DNA from: Enterococcus larvae
GTDB lineage: Bacteria; Bacillota; Bacilli; Lactobacillales; Enterococcaceae
Direction of reading: 5' to 3'
Assembly (NCBI RefSeq): GCF_017830045.1
Contig: NZ_JAEDXU010000001.1
Location: forward strand, 62,001-126,000
DNA: 64,000 bases
Of the stretch, positions 55,154-63,774 are shown piece by piece. The translations under genes and the position numbers were made by a program. Position 1 is the first letter of the stretch; each line of letters begins with the position of its first letter. The notes under the pieces are model-generated. The model was given only the letters and a program-made list of their open reading frames with translations. It was not told the DNA's origin and searched no databases.

Positions 55154-55194
55154 GGGACCGGAACATTTTATCAATCCCTCAATGTCCCAGTCCC
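55154..55194 (-). terminator. Terminator after the sugar ABC transporter operon
   Basis: In the leftward RNA GGGACTGGGACA pairs with TGTTCCGGTCCC (12 bp, two G-U), then GACTTTTTC. It lies 22 bases past the stop at 55217 and before the alpha-galactosidase gene; partial read-through or a separate promoter must serve the latter. Confidence 0.85.
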
Positions 55195-55216
55195 ATAACT
55201 CGATATTATAATTGTT

Positions 55217-56041
55217 TTATTTCACAGAACCATTGGTCATTCCTGAAATGATATTTTTTTGGAAGATTAGATAAACGATCAAAATCACAACGATCCCTAC
55301 CACGTAGGAGGCAAAGGACGGCCCAAAATCGTTAAAGTACTGACCGGAATAATTGTACTGGAACAATGGCAGTGACCAGTTGGATGAGTCTTTATTTAGA
55401 ATCAGCAACGGCAACAGGAAATCGTTCCAAATCCATAAGGCATTAATAATCAGTGTCGTCGCATGCATCGGCTTCATCAATGGAAAGATAATCTGAAAAT
55501 ATGTTCGCAGTTTTCCTGCGCCATCGATCTCTGCCGCCTCATCGATTTCTTCCGGAATCGTATTTTTGATAAATCCTACATACAAGAATAAGGTTTGAGG
55601 AATCGCATAAGCTAAATACAGAATAATCAAACCGGGAATATTAGATAGCCCCATCTTGCTCATCAAGCTGGTGATTGGGATCATGATCACTTGAAAAGGA
55701 ACGAAAATCCCTAAAATCAACAGACTATACATAATACCAAATGCTTTTTTTCTTGAGATATTTCTGGCAATCGAGTATGCAGCCATAGGGACAAAAATAG
55801 TGATCAGCACCACAGAGCCGACTGTGATAACGACGGAATTTTGAAAATACTGACTAATGCCATCATCAAGTAACCGTGTAAAATTTTCTCCAATAAACGG
55901 TGCCGGCATGCCTAGAAAATCTCTTGTGATTTGTTTTGTTTCCTTAAAGGCACTGATGACTGTGTAAAACAGCGGGATAAAAATCAGGACCAGACCAATC
56001 AGTAAACCAATATATTTCAACACAGTGGACTGTTTTTTCAT
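55217..56041 (-). CDS. Carbohydrate ABC transporter permease (MsmG-like)
   Basis: One of the two membrane subunits of a CUT1-type sugar importer. Six helices are present, and the EAA loop EAAEIDGAGKLRTYFQIIFP is clear near residue 165. The C-terminal half has the usual NDFLLPLLIL and QKNIISGMTNGSVK. It is 14 bases after its partner permease. The substrate is inferred from the neighbouring alpha-galactosidase to be an alpha-galactoside such as raffinose or stachyose. Confidence 0.92.
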   Translation of the reverse strand: MKKQSTVLKYIGLLIGLVLIFIPLFYTVISAFKETKQITRDFLGMPAPFIGENFTRLLDDGISQYFQNSVVITVGSVVLITIFVPMAAYSIARNISRKKAFGIMYSLLILGIFVPFQVIMIPITSLMSKMGLSNIPGLIILYLAYAIPQTLFLYVGFIKNTIPEEIDEAAEIDGAGKLRTYFQIIFPLMKPMHATTLIINALWIWNDFLLPLLILNKDSSNWSLPLFQYNYSGQYFNDFGPSFASYVVGIVVILIVYLIFQKNIISGMTNGSVK

Positions 56042-56055
56042 GATATTTACTCCCC

Positions 56056-56928
56056 CTACACTTCAAATTTTCGTGAGGTCCGTATTTGCAGAACAGATAT
56101 CAGACCAATCACAAGAAACAGAACAACAGCAATTGCATTCGCATAACCAAATTTATTGCTCTTGAATGCATAATTGTACACAAGCAGACCAACAGAAGTT
56201 GTCTTCCCACTTGGTCCGCCGCCTGTCAGGGAATAGACCAAATCGAAGGCAGTCAACCCGTTCTTCAACGCCAGGATAAAAACCATGCTGATGGAGGGAA
56301 GCAGAAAGGGGATTTCCACGTTCCAGAAACGCTGCCCCGAAGAAGCACCATCGATCTCCGCTGCTTCCATCACGTCCTTTGGAATACTTTGCAGCCCTGA
56401 GAGGAAGATCACAACAGGGATCGCTATCCCTTGCCACAAGGCAACAAACAGCACACCTAGTACAGCCGTTCTTTCATTGGCAATCAGGTTTTCTTGTAAG
56501 AACGCAATGTTCAACGTCTCCCCAACCTGAGTCAGTCCATAGTTGAAGAACTGCTTAAAGATCAATCCCAGTGTTACTGTACTCAAGACTGCTGGAAAGA
56601 AGTAAACTGTCCGAAAAAATCCGGATGCTTTTAGCTTGCCGTTCAGCAATCTGGCAATAAAAATACCAATCACGATCTCCCCTACTATCAAGCCCACTGT
56701 AAAAATTACAGTGAACCAGATAGAAGAGCGCAGCTTCTCGTCCGTAAGAATTTCTTTGAAGTTATCAAAGCCGGTAAAATTATAGTTTGATGTCAGACCA
56801 GTCCAATCAGTAAAACTGTAAAAGAACCCTTGCAGCATCGGGAAGTAAAAAAATACCAGCTGCAGTAGGATAGGGATGATCAAGAACGAATACGCCCAGC
56901 CAAGGCCGAGGACACCTTTCTTTTTCAT
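56056..56928 (-). CDS. Carbohydrate ABC transporter permease (MsmF-like)
   Basis: The partner CUT1 permease, 290 residues, six helices. The EAA motif reads EAAEIDGASSGQRFWNVEIP and the ending GYANAIAVVLFLVIGLISVL is typical. The N-terminal segment carries the long first loop with FYSFTDWTGL. It sits 28 bases downstream of the binding protein gene. No ATPase gene is present in the cluster; a shared MsmK/MalK-type ATPase elsewhere is presumably used, as in other lactic acid bacteria. Confidence 0.92.
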   Translation of the reverse strand: MKKKGVLGLGWAYSFLIIPILLQLVFFYFPMLQGFFYSFTDWTGLTSNYNFTGFDNFKEILTDEKLRSSIWFTVIFTVGLIVGEIVIGIFIARLLNGKLKASGFFRTVYFFPAVLSTVTLGLIFKQFFNYGLTQVGETLNIAFLQENLIANERTAVLGVLFVALWQGIAIPVVIFLSGLQSIPKDVMEAAEIDGASSGQRFWNVEIPFLLPSISMVFILALKNGLTAFDLVYSLTGGGPSGKTTSVGLLVYNYAFKSNKFGYANAIAVVLFLVIGLISVLQIRTSRKFEV

Positions 56929-56956
56929 TTGATCGTTACCCTCTTTCTATTAATAA

Positions 56957-58213
56957 TTATTTTTTCATTGCATTAAAAAATGTGTTTAAATTTTTAGCCA
57001 GCTGGTCACGATCCCCATTGTTGATATAGTCAACCGTTACATACCAAAAGTCTGCTTCTGAATCCCATTCATTATGAAGCCAGATAATTTGCTTATCTGT
57101 ACCAACAAGATCAGAGACTTCTTTGATTTCAGGAAATTTACCATCTGTGTCTACAGTTGTTACGAAGGTTGGTGAACCATCGACATCGTAATATTTCTGC
57201 ATCGCTTCTTTGCTTGCAAGGTAGCTGACAAATTTTTCAGCAGCCTCTTTATTCTTTGTTGTCTTACTAATTGAAACCGCCAAATCAGCTGCCCCTGCAG
57301 TCAGCTCTTCTCCTTCGTTTACTCCAGGATGAGCAAACATACCGACTTCAAACTCAGGGTCCTGACTTTGGATAGCAGGCAGTGCCCAAATTCCGTTAGG
57401 GAAAATCAATGCATCGCCTGAAGCAAAAGCTGCAACAGCATCATCATATGTGGCACCGTTCGCATTTTTCTGTGTATTGTCACGCATAATATCCAGTTCA
57501 CCGGCAACCTTTTCAAAGGTCGGATCATCAGCTTTTATGGCATCTTTAGAGCTACGCAGCAGATAATCATTTGCCTGTTCATGTCCACCAGTGATTGTTG
57601 CCCAAGCTAGCTGATGGAAGCCGTTTAGAAAGCCGGCAGCATCCGTTGTTAACGCTGCTGAAAATGGTGTTTGTCCGTCCTTTTTGATTGTCTCTACAAT
57701 TTTTTCAAATTCGGCCCAAGTCTTAGGCTCTTCTATCCCCAGCTCTTCAAAAGCTGTCTTATTGTAAAAGAAACCATAAGCATTATTTGTCAATGGAACG
57801 GAATAAATCTTATCATCAACAGCATACGCTTCTGCCGCTCCATCCTTCAGGTCAGCCAACACATCTGATCCTGTCAGCTCTTCAAACATGTCATTTTGGG
57901 ACCATTCAACAAATTCAGGTAGTGCCGGATACGCATGAACGATATCAGGAACATCGTTGCTGGCCATTCTTGTTTTCAGCACAGTCAAGCCGTCTGGAAC
58001 ATTTGTCAGCTTCACAGTAATGTCCGGATTTTCTTTTTCAAAATCCTTGATGATCTCTTTCATCGTTGGAACCATTTCCTGCTTCTGGAAAAAGAATTCA
58101 ATTTCTTTTTGCCCTCCATCAGCGGAATCATTCGTTTTGCCGCCGCAGGCTGTTAGTACTCCCCCTAAAGTCAATGCTGCTGTCAGTAACACTAATTTCT
58201 TCATTCTTTTCAT
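56957..58213 (-). CDS. Sugar-binding lipoprotein of the ABC transporter (MsmE-like)
   Basis: The extracellular solute-binding subunit. The signal peptide ends in a lipobox LTAC (Cys about 23), followed by GGKTNDS. The mature part has the type I periplasmic-binding-protein pattern: IKDFEKENPDITVKL, DVPDIVHAYPAL, YGFFYNKTAFEELGIEEP, and FPNGIWALPAI. The ATG at 58213 is nine bases from GAGGGG; a GTG one codon earlier is less likely. It is first in the transporter operon; a candidate cre precedes it. Confidence 0.93.
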   Translation of the reverse strand: MKRMKKLVLLTAALTLGGVLTACGGKTNDSADGGQKEIEFFFQKQEMVPTMKEIIKDFEKENPDITVKLTNVPDGLTVLKTRMASNDVPDIVHAYPALPEFVEWSQNDMFEELTGSDVLADLKDGAAEAYAVDDKIYSVPLTNNAYGFFYNKTAFEELGIEEPKTWAEFEKIVETIKKDGQTPFSAALTTDAAGFLNGFHQLAWATITGGHEQANDYLLRSSKDAIKADDPTFEKVAGELDIMRDNTQKNANGATYDDAVAAFASGDALIFPNGIWALPAIQSQDPEFEVGMFAHPGVNEGEELTAGAADLAVSISKTTKNKEAAEKFVSYLASKEAMQKYYDVDGSPTFVTTVDTDGKFPEIKEVSDLVGTDKQIIWLHNEWDSEADFWYVTVDYINNGDRDQLAKNLNTFFNAMKK

Positions 58214-58238
58214 CACAGTGTACCCCTCTCTAGTTTTA

Positions 58239-58254
58239 AAAAAAGCGTTTCCAC
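58239..58254 (-). promoter_or_regulatory. Candidate catabolite-response element (cre)
   Basis: The minus strand reads TGGAAACGCTTTTT, matching the CcpA consensus TGNAANCGNWNNCW with one mismatch. About 20 bases further upstream TGTTTACT (58276) resembles half-sites repeated near lacI. CcpA repression of the importer in glucose is the expected meaning. Confidence 0.5.
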
Positions 58255-58303
58255 CAACTCATGTGCACACATTACTGTTTACTAAAATGTTTGTCAATAG
58301 TTA

Positions 58304-59311
58304 TTATTCACTTTCTCTATTAATAATTTTTCCGGGGATAACGCAGCGCAAAGGATAGTCTCTCAGTCCGTCGATTTTTTCTCTTGCAAAGCGAATCGCC
58401 ATCCTTCCCAGCTCATTGGTTCTCAGCTCTACAGTAGAGAGCGGGGGTGTTAAATATTCTGAAACCTCAATGTTGTCAAAGGAAACCAATGAGATATCTT
58501 CTGGAATATTCAATCCGGCTTTTTGAATCGCTCGATAAACGCCTACTGCCATAGGGTCACTGGCAACCATGATTGCACTAGGCAATGCTGCCTTATTCGC
58601 TTCAATGAATGCCTCTGTCAGCTCCATTCCCGACAAGGTACTCCATTCACCCAAGGCAAGCTGAATATTGTCCTGCAGTCCTTTTTCAGCCATCCACCGT
58701 TTGTAAGTAACCGTCCTGACGTCTTCTTCATCCAACGTAACCGATCCGTCAGGCAGATGTGCTGTTCGGACACCACCAATAAAGGCAATTTGTCGATGTC
58801 CTTTTTCATATAAACGCTCAAGTTGCTGCCGTGCGGCACCTTCAATATCAGAATAAACCGTTTCATATTTTTCCGAAGTATAAGGATCATCCACAACAAT
58901 CAGCTCGCTATTATGACTGTACAGCTCTTCAAGAAAGCTTTCTTCCAAATGTCCAAGAATGATCACACAGCCGAATGGTTCCAGATCTTCACTGCGGAAT
59001 TCACTATCCAATCTGAAAATTCGATTTGCTGCCAGCTTCTGTTTCTTCGCTTCTTCAAAAATCCCTAACCGAATCGAACGGAAATATGGATCGTCGATCT
59101 CCTCCGCCTCTGACACAGTGGTAACGATCGCCACTGACGCTGCTCTGGAACGTTTGGCCGGTCCTTTTACATAAGCCAAATCAGCTACTGCAGTCTCAAT
59201 CCTTTTCTTCGTTTCATCTGTGATCGACAAACCAGCATCCTCATTTAGAAAACGTGAAACGGTTGTCGGTGATACACCTGCTCTTCTTGCTACATCTCTT
59301 ATTCCAGCCAT
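58304..59311 (-). CDS. LacI-family sugar repressor
   Basis: A 335-residue repressor. The N-terminal HTH and hinge read IRDVARRAGVSPTTVSRFLN, the textbook LacI pattern, and the effector domain follows with GHRQIAFIGG, SAIMVASDPMAVGVYRAI and PLSTVELRTNELGRMA. It is similar to GalR-type regulators. AGGAGGAG precedes the ATG. It lies directly upstream of the binding protein gene on the same strand, so it probably regulates the importer and alpha-galactosidase in response to the imported sugar or galactose. Confidence 0.93.
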   Translation of the reverse strand: MAGIRDVARRAGVSPTTVSRFLNEDAGLSITDETKKRIETAVADLAYVKGPAKRSRAASVAIVTTVSEAEEIDDPYFRSIRLGIFEEAKKQKLAANRIFRLDSEFRSEDLEPFGCVIILGHLEESFLEELYSHNSELIVVDDPYTSEKYETVYSDIEGAARQQLERLYEKGHRQIAFIGGVRTAHLPDGSVTLDEEDVRTVTYKRWMAEKGLQDNIQLALGEWSTLSGMELTEAFIEANKAALPSAIMVASDPMAVGVYRAIQKAGLNIPEDISLVSFDNIEVSEYLTPPLSTVELRTNELGRMAIRFAREKIDGLRDYPLRCVIPGKIINRESE

Positions 59312-59420
59312 ATTAGCTCCTCCTTATTAGTAAACACTCATCGACTTCACTTGAAATCGTTTACTTGATTCTCGCCTTAACTATAAGTCCAATTGTCTGA
59401 TTTATCAAGAGGAAAACAAA

Positions 59421-59450
59421 AAGTAAACAAGATTCTCATCTTGTTTACTT
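59421..59450 (-). terminator. Terminator (and possible operator) after the esterase gene
   Basis: AAGTAAACAAGA and TCTTGTTTACTT (12 bp) around a 6-base loop, followed by TTTGTTTTC on the minus strand. The arms contain GTAAAC, which recurs as AGTAAACA at 59329 and CGTTTACT at 59358, so it may also bind a regulator. Confidence 0.75.
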
Positions 59451-59463
59451 AAATTGATACAAA

Positions 59464-60282
59464 TTATCCATTCTGTAAAGAAACTTCATTCACCCAACGT
59501 GCGGCCATCTCCGGCCATCCTTGTACATCTCGATTTTGCATGTCTCCATTAGGCGAATCGGTCTCTTTTGTTCCCAACGACAGTCCATGAGGACCTTTAG
59601 GAAAGAGATGAAACTCGCAGAAAATTTGCTTTTCAACTAATTGCTCAATCAGCAACAGACTGTTCTGTACAGGTACGACCTGATCTTCTAAGGTATGCCA
59701 GACAAAGCATGGCGGAAACTTTTCGGTCACCAGTCGTTCGATAGACAGCTCTTCCTTCTTCTCCTCAACAAGCTTACCCAAAAGTCGTTGAAAACTGGAT
59801 TCATGTTGGTACACCCCTCCAGATATGACTGGATAACATAAAATCAAGCCAGTTGGGCAAAGATCCTTCTGTCGCTCTGTCAAATCAGCTAACAGCGGTT
59901 GATTCCAAAAGGCCCCAAAGCTAGCTGCCAAATGACCACCGGCAGAAAAGCCCATCACAAAAATTTGCTTGGGATCGATTGGATAGACCTTCGCGGCCTC
60001 CTTCACAGCAAGCATCGCTTTTCCCAACTGCCTTAACGCTATCGGAAACTCTGCTGGTGCCACGCTGTAGCTTAAAACCGCCACATGAAAGCCTAATGAA
60101 AGCAGTTTAAATGCTACCGGTTCCGCCTCACGGTTGGACAGATTCTCGTAGCCTCCGCCCGGACAAATCAGAATCAGCGGACGTTTCCTATTTGGATCAA
60201 TGTCTTGATAGCTTTCCTGCAGATAATAAGTCAGCTTCGCTTGAAACTCTTCTTCTACAATCATTTGATGATGAAAAAACAT
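59464..60282 (-). CDS. Alpha/beta-hydrolase, carbohydrate esterase-like
   Basis: A 272-residue cytosolic hydrolase of the BD-FAE/acetylesterase type. The nucleophile serine is in FVMGFSAGGHLAAS; the oxyanion segment is ILICPGGGYENLSNREAEP; the aspartate lies in TLEDQVVP and the histidine in FPKGPHGLSLG. There is no signal peptide. The start is two bases after the GH65 gene, so the two are cotranscribed and translationally coupled; removal of acetyl groups from the sugar substrate is a plausible role, but not shown. Confidence 0.88.
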   Translation of the reverse strand: MFFHHQMIVEEEFQAKLTYYLQESYQDIDPNRKRPLILICPGGGYENLSNREAEPVAFKLLSLGFHVAVLSYSVAPAEFPIALRQLGKAMLAVKEAAKVYPIDPKQIFVMGFSAGGHLAASFGAFWNQPLLADLTERQKDLCPTGLILCYPVISGGVYQHESSFQRLLGKLVEEKKEELSIERLVTEKFPPCFVWHTLEDQVVPVQNSLLLIEQLVEKQIFCEFHLFPKGPHGLSLGTKETDSPNGDMQNRDVQGWPEMAARWVNEVSLQNG

Positions 60283-60284
60283 AA

Positions 60285-62570
60285 TTACCTCTCTTTTCTA
60301 TAGGGAATTTTCCAGTCATTTTCCTGAGAAAGAATTCTTCGTTCATCATATACCGTAAGATTTACAGGCGCACCTGTTTCCATTGATACATGGATTTCTT
60401 CTTTATTGATGACAATATGAAGCTGACTGCCTTGATAATTCACTGAGAAATGACAACCTGTCCATTTCTGAGGCAATCGAGGAGTCAACACCAGAGAATC
60501 CTCTCTGATGCGCAGACCAGCAAAGCCGAAGACCAAACCTAGGTATGTTCCTCCCATGTTGGCAGCATGGATTCCATCCTGTGTATTATGATGAGAGTTG
60601 GTGATATCGATTTTGGACGACTCTTCAAAATACCGATACGCCTTTTCCACATCGCCGATTTGATTGGCAACGATGCTGAAGATACAGGATGATAAGGACG
60701 AATCATGCGTCGTCAGCTTCTCATAATAATCATATCCCCGCTGAATCGCTTCTGTATCAAAAGCCTCATCATGAAGAAAATAAGCCAGTACTATATCGGC
60801 CTGCTTGCAGACTTGGTGTCTGTACAAATACAAGGGATGATAATGAAGCAGAAGCGGGAAATCCTGTTTCGGCAGCTCATTGATCGGCAACACCGGTTTT
60901 TCCAAAAAGCTGTCATCCTGTGCGTGAATCTGCTTTTCCTCTGAATAAGGAAGATACATTGCTGCAGCTGCTGATTCGTAATCAGAAATCTCTTGATCGG
61001 TGACCTGTAATTTGTCTAAGAAGTCCGCCTTTTGCTCCTTAAATAGCGGGTATAGCTTCACCAGCCAATTCAACTGATACTGAACAGAGAGATTCGTGTA
61101 ATAGTTATTATTTACAACACAGGTATATTCATCTGGTCCCGTCATACAATTTAAAACAAAACGTTTTCCTTCATAATGGCCGGCATCCAGCCATAAACGA
61201 CTGGTTTCAACTACTATTTCTCCACCAAAACGCAACAGACAATCCAAGTCTCCTGTTGCTTGATAATACTGAATGATGGAATAGGCAATGTCGCTATTTA
61301 TATGGTATTGCGCAGTTCCTGATGGATAATACCCAGAAGACTCTGCTCCGGAAATCGTCCGCCACGGAAAAAGCGCTCCTTGCTTATGCCCAAGGATGCG
61401 GGCGTTTTCTCTTGCTTTCTCTAAGATTGTATAACGGAATTCGATCAGCTTAGCGGCAATCTCTGGATAGGTCAATGTGAAGAACGGCATCATGTAGATT
61501 TCCGTATCCCAAAAATAATGACCTTCGTAGCCCTCTCCACTAAGACCTTTAGCGGCAATGTTTGAGATACCGTCTTTGCCTGCTGACTGGATCAGGCTGT
61601 ACAAGCTGTAGTTCAATGATTCATTAAGCAATGGATCTCCGACAACCGACAGCTCAGCCTGACGCCAGAATTTATCAAGATACTCCTCTTGCTCTTGATA
61701 CCACTGATTCAATGGTTTCTGTCGAACAGTCTCGACAAAGCTTCCGCCATCTTTTTCTAAATCATATCTTCTGGAATCCAAGAATAAACTGTATTTGACA
61801 AAGTCAATGGTTACCCCAACAGTTAATTGACCATCATAAACCACAGAAACCGATTCATCCTCTTCCACCAGCCCAAGCTCCAGCTGCGATGAAACATCGT
61901 GGAAAACCAGCGTTTGAACGGACAGCTCTGACGTCTTTGTCACAGCCGTAATTTTGGAAAGCTGTTGTTCTTCATCGTAACGAGTCTCAGCCACAGACAA
62001 ATAATCCTCTGCCTCTGCAGCCATCCTCGGATCATTAGGATTAACAAAGTTCTGAGCAGAACCATGATGCTCAGAAACAATAGAGACCGAGCCTTCAAAA
62101 TCATGAGAAATAATCGTTACCTCTATAGTAAACAAAGGCAACAGAGTAAAAGAAGTCATTCTCCGATAACTAACAGTCACTTCTTCCCCTTTTTGACTTT
62201 TCCAAATGAAGCTCCTCAAAGCTGTCCCCTTTTCCATGTCCAGCACTCGATTCAACTCACGAACACCCTGACCGAAAGCTGTCACTTCTTCTCCGTCAAG
62301 ATAAAGACGAATCGTTTGCGTATCTGCGACATTCAAAATGACCTCTTTCTTATTTGGAAAGCCATACAGCTGCTCTGCCTGCTTCATGTCAGCAATGTCA
62401 AACACACCATTGATATACTGTCCTCTACTTGAAACAAAGTCCTCTGGATACCCCTCTTCGAAATTTCCACGAACGCCAATATAACCATTTGCTGTATGAA
62501 AAAGTGTCTCCTGAAGTCTTAGCTCTTCATTTGTCAACGCAAAATCTCGTCTAGTCATTTGTTTACTCAT
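60285..62570 (-). CDS. GH65 family disaccharide phosphorylase
   Basis: A 761-residue inverting phosphorylase that splits an alpha-glucoside with phosphate to give beta-glucose-1-phosphate. The layout is an N-terminal beta-sandwich (1-260), a linker, an (alpha/alpha)6 barrel containing HYFWDTEIYMMPF and the acid catalyst glutamate in GPDEYTCVVNNNYYTN, and a small C-terminal beta domain. The phosphate-binding HHNTQDGIHAANMGGT segment is present, supporting phosphorylase rather than hydrolase. Maltose, kojibiose, nigerose or trehalose specificity cannot be separated by eye. GAGGAG is eight bases before the ATG. Confidence 0.9.
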   Translation of the reverse strand: MSKQMTRRDFALTNEELRLQETLFHTANGYIGVRGNFEEGYPEDFVSSRGQYINGVFDIADMKQAEQLYGFPNKKEVILNVADTQTIRLYLDGEEVTAFGQGVRELNRVLDMEKGTALRSFIWKSQKGEEVTVSYRRMTSFTLLPLFTIEVTIISHDFEGSVSIVSEHHGSAQNFVNPNDPRMAAEAEDYLSVAETRYDEEQQLSKITAVTKTSELSVQTLVFHDVSSQLELGLVEEDESVSVVYDGQLTVGVTIDFVKYSLFLDSRRYDLEKDGGSFVETVRQKPLNQWYQEQEEYLDKFWRQAELSVVGDPLLNESLNYSLYSLIQSAGKDGISNIAAKGLSGEGYEGHYFWDTEIYMMPFFTLTYPEIAAKLIEFRYTILEKARENARILGHKQGALFPWRTISGAESSGYYPSGTAQYHINSDIAYSIIQYYQATGDLDCLLRFGGEIVVETSRLWLDAGHYEGKRFVLNCMTGPDEYTCVVNNNYYTNLSVQYQLNWLVKLYPLFKEQKADFLDKLQVTDQEISDYESAAAAMYLPYSEEKQIHAQDDSFLEKPVLPINELPKQDFPLLLHYHPLYLYRHQVCKQADIVLAYFLHDEAFDTEAIQRGYDYYEKLTTHDSSLSSCIFSIVANQIGDVEKAYRYFEESSKIDITNSHHNTQDGIHAANMGGTYLGLVFGFAGLRIREDSLVLTPRLPQKWTGCHFSVNYQGSQLHIVINKEEIHVSMETGAPVNLTVYDERRILSQENDWKIPYRKER

Positions 62571-62641
62571 TCACCCTGCTCCTCTCTTCTTTGAGCTAAG
62601 TGTACCATCATCTTGTAATCGATTTCTTTTCAAATCTTCTC

Positions 62642-63481
62642 TTATTTATGTCGATTTCTTATTCTCAGCTGATATTCCTTCGGTGTCAGCTGATAGCTTC
62701 TTTTAAAGCTTTGGATATAGGAATGGATACTTGTAAATCCATTGTCTATTGCAATATCAGTGATTGTTTTATCCGTCGTCTGTAGTTCTCGAATTGATTT
62801 GCTTAGACGAAAATCGATCAGATATTGATAAAAACTTATCTTCATTGTTGCCGTAAATATCTTTGAAAAATAAGAAACAGAATAACCTGCTGCTGATGCT
62901 GCCTCTTCCAGTGTCAACGGATTCTGATAGGAACGCTCGATCAAATCTAAAACAGCTGACAGACGTTCCTTGATTTCAAATAACCGATTTTCTATTTCAG
63001 CAGGAACTCGAGTATGCTTGTACAGCTGGGTAAGAAGCTGAAGAACTTGTGAAACAATCTCGACTTCATAATAGTCAGCCTTCTGTTCATAAAGGTGACT
63101 GATTTTTTTTATTTGCTCAAGCAAAATAGTTTTATTTTTTTGAACGAGTTCAGGCGCAAAGAGCCCTTTATCCAGCTCACGAAACCATGTCTGAATAAAC
63201 TCAGAGGGAATCAGTAATGTGACCCCCTTCATCCGATCCTCCGGTTCAACAGCAAATATCTGATGGATTTCTCCACTATTAATAATTACTAACTCACCAG
63301 CTTCTAAAATATACTGCTTCCCTTCAAGTATCAAGCCAACTCTTCCAGAGGTAACAAATAGAATTTCAAGACTTCGATGCCAATGGACCGGAGAAGTCAG
63401 CTCCGGTCCGCTGAGTTGTTGATTCCAAATTTTTATCGGCAGCAGCGGGTTGTCACTTCGTACAAACTCGTGGATAGCCAT
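62642..63481 (-). CDS. AraC-family transcriptional regulator
   Basis: A 279-residue activator with an N-terminal cupin sensor (HWHRSLEILFVTSGRV near residue 30 and LEAGELVIINSGEIHQI) and a C-terminal double HTH, with LTLEEAASAAGYSVSYFSKI and DIAIDNGFTSIHSYIQSFKR. The ATG at 63481 has AAGGAGTG seven bases before it. It lies 71 bases before the GH65/esterase genes on the same strand and probably controls them in response to sugar. The gap to galK (63482-63774) holds only the galK control region. Confidence 0.92.
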   Translation of the reverse strand: MAIHEFVRSDNPLLPIKIWNQQLSGPELTSPVHWHRSLEILFVTSGRVGLILEGKQYILEAGELVIINSGEIHQIFAVEPEDRMKGVTLLIPSEFIQTWFRELDKGLFAPELVQKNKTILLEQIKKISHLYEQKADYYEVEIVSQVLQLLTQLYKHTRVPAEIENRLFEIKERLSAVLDLIERSYQNPLTLEEAASAAGYSVSYFSKIFTATMKISFYQYLIDFRLSKSIRELQTTDKTITDIAIDNGFTSIHSYIQSFKRSYQLTPKEYQLRIRNRHK

Positions 63482-63711
63482 AGTTCTCACTCCTTGACAG
63501 ATTCTTCCAATCATCCCCATTAGTATAACTTATTTTCTAAAAAAATGTTCCTCCCCTCTGCGTTTCTTTTTGCAAATAGATTTATAGGAATCCTATTGAG
63601 GATTCATCACATAAAAAGCAGACTTTCCACAAAGTCCCCGCCAAACCAATTAGAAATACTTGCTATTTCTTTCGTAGGATTCATCTACTGTAAAACGCTT
63701 TCTATTCCCTC

Positions 63712-63755
63712 TTGAAATTATTTAGTAAATGTTTTACAATATATTTACTAAATAA
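63712..63755 (+). promoter_or_regulatory. galK promoter with operator palindrome
   Basis: TTGAAA (63712-63717), 17 bases and TACAAT (63735-63740) form the promoter. A perfect 13-bp inverted repeat, TTATTTAGTAAAT (63718) and ATTTACTAAATAA (63743), covers the spacer and the start site, ideal for a GalR/LacI repressor. AAAACGCTTTC at 63693 upstream is a weak cre-like sequence. Confidence 0.82.
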
Positions 63756-63774
63756 TTTACCGGAGGGATTTTCT

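Noticed and set aside
55017-55211. 64-codon plus-strand frame between the transporter and alpha-galactosidase
   Set aside because: It runs through an intrinsic terminator, lacks a ribosome site and resembles nothing.
57935-58358. 133-codon plus-strand frame over the binding-protein start
   Set aside because: It is antisense to the lipoprotein signal peptide and the lacI-msmE gap, with no plausible domain.
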